A DNA stretch of 64,000 nt from an uncultured Paraprevotella sp. (GTDB taxonomy: Bacteria; Bacteroidota; Bacteroidia; Bacteroidales; Bacteroidaceae), in contig CALUKY010000001.1 in the NCBI GenBank assembly GCA_944321345.1, positions 124,001 through 188,000 on the forward strand, written 5' to 3'. The notes below the pieces were generated by a model that saw only the letters and a list, made by a program, of their open reading frames with translations, was not told the DNA's origin and ran no database searches. Shown here in pieces: positions 58,434 to 64,000 of this stretch. The first letter of the stretch is position 1. The number at the start of each line of letters is the position of its first letter. Both the position numbers and the translations under genes were made by a program.

Positions 58434-58889
58434 ATGGATAAGAAAAAAGTAATACTGACCTTATGTAAAGTTTTCCCAGTAACACATTCCAGAGCTGGTG
58501 AAAAAACAGGCTTTGAACAAAAGCTGAAAAATGGAATAAAGAAACATACCATACGATACAACGCTAAAGATGTATGGGATAAAAGATACAATGATATTTC
58601 TAAAAGCAAGAAATATCTGAGTGTTAGAGAGTGGACTGGCAGACCGTATAATTCTGAACAGAGAGAGTTTGCCAGGTATGATAAAATAGGACTGCAGAAG
58701 ATAACAATGACATATAGCAGCACTGATGAAGTTCCACAGTGTTGGGTTGATGGAAAACAAGTTTCCGCTTATGATCTGGCAAAGAATGACGGTTTGAGTG
58801 TTGAAGATTTTACTGAATGGTTTTTTGGCTGTAATAAGGGAAATGTATTTGATGGTGTTATAATTCACTTCACTGATTTTAGGTATTGA
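58434..58889 (+). CDS. ASCH/PUA-like phage protein
   Basis: This 151-residue protein has KHTIRYNAKDVWDKRYNDISKSKKYLSVREWTGRPYNSEQREF, reminiscent of ASCH-domain proteins (nucleic-acid-binding, PUA fold) by the H-T-I-R and LSVREWTGRPY blocks, and a C-terminal WFFGCNKGNVFDGVIIHFTDFRY. The family match is by eye. It may bind modified RNA or DNA. It lies 32 bp after the loader gene. Confidence 0.65.
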   Translation: MDKKKVILTLCKVFPVTHSRAGEKTGFEQKLKNGIKKHTIRYNAKDVWDKRYNDISKSKKYLSVREWTGRPYNSEQREFARYDKIGLQKITMTYSSTDEVPQCWVDGKQVSAYDLAKNDGLSVEDFTEWFFGCNKGNVFDGVIIHFTDFRY

Positions 58890-58890
58890 T

Positions 58891-59064
58891 ATGGATTTGG
58901 AAGAAGCAAAAGAACTTTTAGGTGATGAGCTTTGCGATTTTTGCCCTTGGAAAAATGGAGAAATAGATCATGGTTGTGATTCTTTGTGTGAGGGTTCTTA
59001 TTGTGAAGAAGCCTATGAGTATTTTAAGGATGAAAATGAGCAATTCTTTGATAGTGATGAGTGA
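58891..59064 (+). CDS. Acidic Cys-rich small protein, 57 residues
   Basis: ATG 58891, 1 bp after the previous stop. The product MDLEEAKELLGDELCDFCPW... has Cys at 15, 18, 29, 33 and 38 and a very acidic C-terminus (DENEQFFDSDE). CxxC plus later Cys suggest a bound zinc. Its end overlaps the next gene, also Cys-rich. Unknown family. Confidence 0.7.
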   Translation: MDLEEAKELLGDELCDFCPWKNGEIDHGCDSLCEGSYCEEAYEYFKDENEQFFDSDE

Positions 59065-59230
59065 AGAAATTAGACACTGTAGCGATTGCGAATACTTCTG
59101 GTCTAATCCTCAGTGTGCGCAGATGTACTGTTGTAAGCTACAAAAGAAAATAACAGCGAGAAAGAAACCATGTAAATATTATAAAAACTATTATACGAAA
59201 GATGGAAACGAATGTGACAAAAAGGACTGA
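59057..59230 (+). CDS. Basic Cys-rich small protein, 57 residues
   Basis: ATG 59057 overlaps the stop of the previous gene by 8 bp. The product MSEEIRHCSDCEYFWSNPQC... has Cys at 8, 11, 20, 25, 26, 39 and 53 and is basic (KKITARKKPCKYYKNYY). The spacing suggests a zinc-ribbon-like fold. Longer frames upstream exist but would run through the previous gene. It overlaps the ParB-like gene start by 29 bp. Confidence 0.7.
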   Translation: MSEEIRHCSDCEYFWSNPQCAQMYCCKLQKKITARKKPCKYYKNYYTKDGNECDKKD

Positions 59231-60008
59231 TATATTTCTTATAGATCCACGAAATATAGTTGTTGTTGATAATTTCAACGTCCGTATGGATTTTGATCTG
59301 GATGAGCTTAAGGAACAGATCAAAGCAAAAGGGGTTCTCAATCCTGTAACGGTTATTCCTTTCAAAGAGGATGGCATTGAAAAATATAAGCTGGTTGATG
59401 GAGAAAGGCGTTACCGTGCTACAATGCAAGCAATAAAAGAGGGTGCCGACATACAATATATCAAAGCTCTTAAGGCTCCCAGGGATGCTTCACTGGAGGA
59501 TCTTTATATCGAACAGATGATGCGTAATGAGGGTAAGAGATTTACGGAATATGAATGTGCTATCATGTTTCGTAGGTTCAAAGAGGAATTTGGCTATTCT
59601 CAGGTTGAGATCGCTGATAAGTTCAAAAAGTCAACGGCTTATGTGAGCAAATGCCTTTCACTTCTGGATTTGCCTCAATACATTCAAGACAAGATCGTAA
59701 AAGGCGAGTTGTCTGTTAAGGCAGCAAAGGAGATAGCAAACAGCTATGACAGTGAGAAAGAACAGGTAAAGGCTGCAAAAACAGCAGTTCAGACAGCTCA
59801 GGAAAATGGTAGGGCTACAGCGACAAATAAGGAGGTGCTAAATTCCCTGAAAGATAGCAAAGAGGCAAAAGCAATATCTGAGGCTCTTAGAAAGATCTGG
59901 GCATGGATGGACGGTGAGGTTATGGTTGACATTGATAAGATGGCTAACCTCCTGGATAAAACAGAAAGTTTAAGTAAGGCAATTAGAGAATATAAAAAAC
60001 AGAATTGA
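59202..60008 (+). CDS. ParB/Spo0J-type DNA-binding protein
   Basis: This 268-residue protein has the ParB N-terminal fold (IDPRNIVVVDNFNVRMD...LKEQIKAKGVLNPVTVIP) with the nucleotide-binding motif GERRYRA, a helix-turn-helix domain (FGYSQVEIADKFKKSTAYVSKCLSLLDLP) and a C-terminal helical tail. True ParB proteins use CTP to clamp DNA at parS palindromes; phage homologues may regulate or partition DNA. The palindromic array at 47.5 kb is a conceivable target (inference). No ParA is seen. Confidence 0.9.
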   Translation: METNVTKRTDIFLIDPRNIVVVDNFNVRMDFDLDELKEQIKAKGVLNPVTVIPFKEDGIEKYKLVDGERRYRATMQAIKEGADIQYIKALKAPRDASLEDLYIEQMMRNEGKRFTEYECAIMFRRFKEEFGYSQVEIADKFKKSTAYVSKCLSLLDLPQYIQDKIVKGELSVKAAKEIANSYDSEKEQVKAAKTAVQTAQENGRATATNKEVLNSLKDSKEAKAISEALRKIWAWMDGEVMVDIDKMANLLDKTESLSKAIREYKKQN

Positions 60009-60011
60009 CAG

Positions 60012-60431
60012 ATGGATAAAGTTTTATTTTCAAGTGCAAATGAGGTATGGGCTACACCGCAAGAGTTCTTTGATGAGCTTGATAAGGAGTTTCATTTCAA
60101 TTTGGATCCCTGTGCGTTGCCTGAGAATGCTAAATGTAGTAAATATTTCACCCCTGAAACTGACGGATTGTCACAAAATTGGGGGGGGTATGTGATATTT
60201 TGTAACCCTCCTTATGGTAGAAAACTGTATGACTGGGTGAAGAAGTGTTACAATGAGAGTAGAAAGCCTGATACAACAGTCGTGATGCTTATACCAGCAA
60301 GAACAGATACCAGGTATTTCCATGAGTTTATCTACCACAAAGCAAAGGAAATAAGATTCATAAAAGGCAGATTGAAGTTTGGAGGATCAAAAAACTCAGC
60401 TCCATTTCCATCTATGGTAGTAGTATTTTGA
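60012..60431 (+). CDS. Phage DNA N6-adenine methyltransferase (Dam type)
   Basis: This 139-residue enzyme belongs to the DNA_N6_Dam family of phage methylases. It shows VWATPQEFFDELDKEFHFNLDPCALPENAKCSKYFTPETDGLSQNWGG, catalytic motif IV CNPPYGRKLYDWVKK, and KFGGSKNSAPFPSMVVVF at the end. It is complete but at the short end of the family. It is expected to methylate adenine (often GATC) in phage DNA and so protect it. It lies 3 bp after the ParB-like gene. Confidence 0.9.
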   Translation: MDKVLFSSANEVWATPQEFFDELDKEFHFNLDPCALPENAKCSKYFTPETDGLSQNWGGYVIFCNPPYGRKLYDWVKKCYNESRKPDTTVVMLIPARTDTRYFHEFIYHKAKEIRFIKGRLKFGGSKNSAPFPSMVVVF

Positions 60432-60467
60432 CAAAGGATTTATTCACGTTATAAAAAAAACAATAAT

Positions 60468-61049
60468 ATGAAAGTTTTATTTTTTGACCTGGAGACAACA
60501 GGCACACTTGTAAACAAACATGGGATCCATCAGCTCAGTGGTATGATCGTAGTTGACGGAGAAGTTAAGGAAAAGTTCGATTTCAAGGTACAGCCTAACC
60601 CAAAAGCTGAGATCTTACAGGAGGCTCTTGATGTAGCTGGCGTTACAAAAGAACAGATCATGGCATATCCTCCTATGGGGGAAATATACAAACAGTTTGT
60701 TGATTTACTTTCAAAGTATGTTGACCGATATAATAAAAAAGACAAGTTTTTCCTTGCTGGCTACAATATAGCATCATTTGATAACTCGTTTCTTAGGGCA
60801 TGGTTTATACAGAACGGAGATAAGTACTTTGGATCATGGTTCTGGAGTAATTGTTTTGATGTAATGGTTCTGGCTACACCGTATCTTTCTGAGAAACGTG
60901 CTGAAATGGAGAATTTCAAACAGGGGACAGTGGCGAAAGCACTCGGTATCAATGTGGATGATTCAAAGCTACATGATGCTTTATATGATATTGAGATTTG
61001 TAAGCAGATATGTGATATTGTTTTACCTCGTAGAACTGATTCTGTTTGA
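60468..61049 (+). CDS. DnaQ-like 3'-5' exonuclease
   Basis: This 193-residue DEDDh exonuclease has Exo I LFFDLETTGTLVNKHGIHQLSG (Asp, Glu), Exo II GYNIASFDNSFLRAW (Asp) and Exo III HDALYDIEICKQI (His, Asp). It trims 3' ends as in proofreading or repair, here in the phage early operon. It lies 36 bp after the methylase gene. Confidence 0.9.
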   Translation: MKVLFFDLETTGTLVNKHGIHQLSGMIVVDGEVKEKFDFKVQPNPKAEILQEALDVAGVTKEQIMAYPPMGEIYKQFVDLLSKYVDRYNKKDKFFLAGYNIASFDNSFLRAWFIQNGDKYFGSWFWSNCFDVMVLATPYLSEKRAEMENFKQGTVAKALGINVDDSKLHDALYDIEICKQICDIVLPRRTDSV

Positions 61050-61051
61050 TT

Positions 61052-61381
61052 ATGGCGAAGAAAAAGACAAAAGAGTATATTCCTATACCAGATGATATTT
61101 TAACGCTACAGGACGAATATATTAAGCTGGTAGGCGATATTAAGAAGCTGGAGGATAGGAAAGCTGAGCTACAGAATGCGATCCTATTGTCAATGCAAAG
61201 CAATAACCTGAAAAAAGCAGAGAATGATTATATCAGAGTTTCGTATATAGCACCGTCTGTTAGAAAGGTTTTTGATAACGCAAAGTTCCAGGAGGAACAT
61301 GCTGATCTCTATGAGAAATATGTTGTAAACAGTGAGACTAAACCATCTATTAGAATATCAATTAAAACAGAAAACTTATGA
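61052..61381 (+). CDS. Conserved phage protein, 109 residues
   Basis: ATG 61052 (MAKKKTKEYIPIPDDILTLQ), 2 bp after the exonuclease stop. A coiled-coil (EYIKLVGDIKKLEDRKAELQNAILLSMQSNNLKKAE) is followed by YIRVSYIAPSVRKVFDNAKFQEEHADLYEKY, which resembles phage Gp157/host-nuclease-inhibitor-like proteins only loosely. Function unknown. It overlaps the next gene by 4 bp. Confidence 0.7.
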   Translation: MAKKKTKEYIPIPDDILTLQDEYIKLVGDIKKLEDRKAELQNAILLSMQSNNLKKAENDYIRVSYIAPSVRKVFDNAKFQEEHADLYEKYVVNSETKPSIRISIKTENL

Positions 61382-61746
61382 ATGTAAAAGTGAATTACCC
61401 TGAATACTGGGCTAAAAGAAAGAACAGAATTTCAAAGGAACTGAGTGATAAATTGTCTGAGACTGCAGAAAGGGAGGCGGTCGTTTCTGATGAGTACGGA
61501 TCATATAAACCAGGAACATTCCTACACAGAAACACTATTGTAACCGTTGAGCTTGAAAACAACTTGTGGGTGGCTCATATATGGTCTGAACAGCCTATCG
61601 GTATGCCAATGATTAAGGAGGTAAGAAATAAATTCATTCCTGGCGATATTGAGGTGGCTATGGTTCTGGGCACCAGAAAACAGGAGGATCAGCTTGATGG
61701 CGTTATCCTGATGGAAATACCAACCAATAATGAGAGTGAACAATGA
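61378..61746 (+). CDS. Conserved phage protein, 122 residues
   Basis: Starts MNVKVNYPEYWAKRKNRISKELSDKLSETAEREAVVSDEYGSYKPGTFLHRNTIVTVELENNLWVAHIWSEQPIGMPMIKEVRNKFIPG. The middle is beta-rich; no catalytic motif. It is an unknown family and overlaps its neighbours by 4 bp on each side, supporting tight co-translation with the resolvase gene. Confidence 0.75.
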   Translation: MNVKVNYPEYWAKRKNRISKELSDKLSETAEREAVVSDEYGSYKPGTFLHRNTIVTVELENNLWVAHIWSEQPIGMPMIKEVRNKFIPGDIEVAMVLGTRKQEDQLDGVILMEIPTNNESEQ

Positions 61747-62183
61747 TCTATATCGGTATTGATACAGGAGTAAACACAGGGATCGCTGTATGGGACAACA
61801 GAAAGCGATCTCTGTTGCTCGTAAAGACAATGAAAATCCATAAGGCTATGGATATTGTCAAGTCTTATGCTGAACAGTATAAGGCTGGTTGCGGTGAAAG
61901 GGTTATTGTAAGAGTTGAGGATCCAAGGCAAAGAAAGTGGTTCGGTACTGAAAGAATGTCACGTGAAGAAGAAAGAAAGAAGCTACAGGGCGTTGGATCT
62001 GTAAAGCGTGATGCTGTTGTATGGCAAGACTTTCTAACTGACCTGGGAATAGAGTTTGAAATGGTTGCACCTAAAAACAATATGACGAAATTAAGCAAGG
62101 AAAGTTTTACTAAATATACAGGATGGACGCAAGCGACAAATGAGCATAATAGGGATGCTGCTATGCTCGTGTTTGGGTTCTGA
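61743..62183 (+). CDS. RuvC-like Holliday junction resolvase
   Basis: This 146-residue RNase H-fold protein has the RuvC pattern: MIYIGIDTGVNTGIAVWD (first Asp), VRVEDPRQRKWFG (Glu), and the C-terminal NEHNRDAAMLVFGF (Asp). It probably resolves branched DNA made by the phage RecT recombination system. It overlaps the preceding gene by 4 bp and is the last gene of the early operon before a promoter-like region. Confidence 0.9.
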   Translation: MIYIGIDTGVNTGIAVWDNRKRSLLLVKTMKIHKAMDIVKSYAEQYKAGCGERVIVRVEDPRQRKWFGTERMSREEERKKLQGVGSVKRDAVVWQDFLTDLGIEFEMVAPKNNMTKLSKESFTKYTGWTQATNEHNRDAAMLVFGF

Positions 62184-62200
62184 TTTTTTATGCCTAAAAG

Positions 62201-62232
62201 TGTGTTTTACAAACACATATTTATTATCTTTG
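62201..62232 (+). promoter_or_regulatory. Second rightward prophage promoter with inverted repeat
   Basis: TATCTTTG (62225-62232) is a -7 match; just upstream the inverted repeat TGTGTTT-TAC-AAACACA (62201-62217) occupies the -33 region and could be an operator. The downstream gene starts at 62259. Confidence 0.6.
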
Positions 62233-62258
62233 CATTATTAACCAAGTAAATAACTGTT

Positions 62259-62714
62259 ATGATAGCAATTATTATTTTATCGGCTGTTTTCGTGGCTGTA
62301 ATGGTTCTCTGGTGGATTTATGGAGGGCTTAAGGAAACTGTTGGAGATATGCTTATGGGGCTGTTCCCTGGCGATCCTATCAGGTTGAATGATAAAGCTG
62401 AAATATTCCTGAATGGTAAGTATAACAGGAAAGCTACAATAACTGATATTTCAGCAGATAAAGTTGTCATATATGGTAAGGTGCCTTTGCCTGTTGACTA
62501 CAGGGGAAAGTTTTACGCTGTAGGAGTTGACACAAGCGATGGTAGTAAACTGATCTATCTTAAGAATAAGAAATACTATCGTTATGTGAAAGCTGCTGAG
62601 ATCATAAGAAAAGCCTTTTCGGTTCTTGATGATGATCAGATGTTGCCTTTCGATGGAGAGGATGATAAGGAAGAAGCTGTTGAAACAGGAAATACTGAGG
62701 GGGATAGTCTATGA
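62259..62714 (+). CDS. Membrane-anchored phage protein, 151 residues
   Basis: Starts with a long hydrophobic segment (MIAIIILSAVFVAVMVLWWIYGGLKE), then a beta-rich domain (IRLNDKAEIFLNGKYNRKATITDISADKVVIYGKVPLPVDYRGKFYAVGVD) and an acidic C-terminus. No family was recognised. It is the first gene after the promoter at 62201-62232 and overlaps the next gene as ATGA. Confidence 0.7.
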   Translation: MIAIIILSAVFVAVMVLWWIYGGLKETVGDMLMGLFPGDPIRLNDKAEIFLNGKYNRKATITDISADKVVIYGKVPLPVDYRGKFYAVGVDTSDGSKLIYLKNKKYYRYVKAAEIIRKAFSVLDDDQMLPFDGEDDKEEAVETGNTEGDSL

Positions 62715-63979
62715 AATGCGGTGAAGTAATCTATAGAAATCCTGCTGATCTTTCTCCTTTGCCTGAGAATCCAAGGACTATCACAAAAGCACAACTGCAA
62801 AAGCTGGTTGACAGTATCAAGGTTAACGGTTTCTACAAGCATAGACCTTTGGCTATTGAGGATCGTGATGGTAAGCTGGTTGTCCTGGATGGAAATCAAA
62901 GGCTGAAAGCTGCCAACAAACTGAAACTTGAAAAGGTTCCTACAGTGCTTTATTCGGAGCTTGATGATGATGAGAGGGCTGAAATCATTTTGCGTGGGAA
63001 TATCAATAACGGAGAGTGGGATTTTAACGCTCTGAAAGTAGATGATATTTGGCAAGATGTAAACTTTGATTTTATAGGGCTTGAAATGCCAAAGGAGAAA
63101 GAAAAGAAATCGAAGAAAAAGCAGGAGGAAATTGAGGATCCTGATCCAGAAGCGGAGTTCTCGGAAGATGATCCTATATCATACGAAGTGAAAGACGTAC
63201 TATATGAAAGTGATAATATCTTTGAGATACCTAATTTGCTGATAGAACAGCAAGCTGGAAAACTGGAGCTGCCTTTTAGTCCCTGGGGAGCTAATAGCAG
63301 ACTGAGGAAAGATGTTGTAACTTATCACTTCTATGTTGATGATTATAGGTTTGAAAAACTCTGGAAAGATCCTATCAACCTATTGACAAGCGGATCAAGA
63401 GGTGGCTTGCAACCTGGTGATAGCAACTATAAGGGAAAGATAACAGGTGTTGAGCCTCTGGTTAACATGAAAGATCCTCAGATGTACAAAGAAACAAAAT
63501 CGGCAATTTCAAGGTTTCATTCAGTGCTCGGTGTAAGGGAGAAAAATATCAAACTGGCAACACTATCTGATGGAACTTTGGGCGTTCAGGTTTCCTCTGG
63601 TGGTAAGAGTGAGGCGATCTACCTTAACAAAAAGGTGTTCAACCAAAGTAAGAGTGCTGTTCTCGGACAAACAAAGAAAGGATATGCAAGCGGATGGCAC
63701 ACTCAGACAAATAAGCCACTGGCTCATACTGTAACGCACGAACTCGGACATGCAACCTGGAACACTTCTTTGTCTGGAGCAAACCATAAAGCAGCAGGAA
63801 AGGAAATCAGATCCCTGTATAAAACGTGGATGAAAGACAAAAAGAAAACTGGGTACGGTAAATATGCAACTACTAATGTTGATGAGTTCTGGGCTGAAAC
63901 AGTCACAAAAGCGGTTCATGGTAAATCCGACAAGTACACAACTAAAGTGAAAGAGATTTGCAAGAAATATAAACTTTAA
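62711..63979 (+). CDS. ParB-like/DUF4417-like N-terminus fused to HELGH metallopeptidase-like C-terminus
   Basis: This 422-residue protein has a ParB-like nuclease-type N-domain (residues 1-100: DGKLVVLDGNQRLKAANKLK), a charged linker, and a DUF4417-like beginning (about 165-228: IFEIPNLLIEQQAGKLELPFSPWGANSRLRKDVVTYHFYVDDYRFEKLWKDPINLLTSG). The DUF4417 part stops at LLTSG where the family normally continues. From about residue 231 the sequence is unrelated and ends in a metallopeptidase-like domain with HTVTHELGHATWN (343-347 = HELGH) and TNVDEFWAETVTKAVHG. That domain resembles the C-terminus of some phage head-morphogenesis proteins. The joining looks like an in-frame deletion near 63395. 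Confidence 0.75.
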   Translation: MKCGEVIYRNPADLSPLPENPRTITKAQLQKLVDSIKVNGFYKHRPLAIEDRDGKLVVLDGNQRLKAANKLKLEKVPTVLYSELDDDERAEIILRGNINNGEWDFNALKVDDIWQDVNFDFIGLEMPKEKEKKSKKKQEEIEDPDPEAEFSEDDPISYEVKDVLYESDNIFEIPNLLIEQQAGKLELPFSPWGANSRLRKDVVTYHFYVDDYRFEKLWKDPINLLTSGSRGGLQPGDSNYKGKITGVEPLVNMKDPQMYKETKSAISRFHSVLGVREKNIKLATLSDGTLGVQVSSGGKSEAIYLNKKVFNQSKSAVLGQTKKGYASGWHTQTNKPLAHTVTHELGHATWNTSLSGANHKAAGKEIRSLYKTWMKDKKKTGYGKYATTNVDEFWAETVTKAVHGKSDKYTTKVKEICKKYKL

Positions 63980-64000
63980 GGCTAAATTTGTAACGTATAA

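Overview
The window is a piece of a Bacteroidales chromosome, most likely Bacteroidaceae (Bacteroides/Phocaeicola-like), with the first part of an integrated prophage. The assignment rests on Bacteroidetes-type -7 boxes (TAnnTTTG) upstream of many genes, paired FKBP isomerases, a fused SecDF, a long-insert IspG, GH3-family and Big_5 lipoproteins, and secreted proteins sharing a C-terminal module. Species cannot be fixed from the sequence alone.

Host part (1-45.5 kb). Two FKBP prolyl isomerases (the first runs off the left edge) are followed by a decayed FtsX/MacB-type permease preceded by a sigma-54-like promoter with twin enhancer-like hairpins. Then come a sirtuin deacylase and a rubredoxin, and a leftward locus with a secreted endonuclease I, a secreted Ig-like protein and a 51-residue peptide. 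Further right: Na/Pi cotransporter, uridine-kinase-like protein and Fur-family regulator; a CDF transporter/epimerase/PAP2 operon; an SH3-type exported protein with a frameshifted signal peptide; RNase R; rpoN with a PAP2-like membrane protein; and purE-ispG-cysS. The leftward block 27-40 kb holds DUF3108 / Big_5 lipoprotein / GH3, rnc-fabF-acpP, pdxB, an MsbA-like ABC exporter with RNase HI and argS, and an HU protein. Rightward rhomboid protease, endonuclease/exonuclease/phosphatase and secDF complete the host part.

Junction (45.5-46.2 kb). The 5' half of a tRNA-Arg(CCU) gene, with its own promoter, breaks off just after the anticodon loop. About 75 bp later there is a complete, diverged tRNA-Arg(CCU) with a terminator, followed by a tyrosine integrase. 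This is read as the left attachment junction of a prophage that split the host tRNA and supplies a replacement.

Prophage (46.2-64 kb, continuing past the right edge). The integrase is followed by an array of nine 14-16 bp palindromes (TTTGCYTAAGCAAA), interleaved with a second palindrome and ending in an AT-only stretch. Next is a leftward lysogeny operon (S24 repressor plus four small genes including a lipoprotein), face-to-face promoters, a Cro-like protein, and a long rightward early operon. That operon holds an SbcC/Rad50-like ATPase, RecT, an MBL-fold hydrolase, a NinB-like protein, a replication initiator and DnaC-like loader, a ParB-like protein, a Dam methylase, a DnaQ-like exonuclease and a RuvC-like resolvase. 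The last gene joins a ParB/DUF4417-like N-terminus to an HELGH metallopeptidase-like C-terminus, apparently by deletion. No terminase, portal or capsid gene is visible before the window ends.
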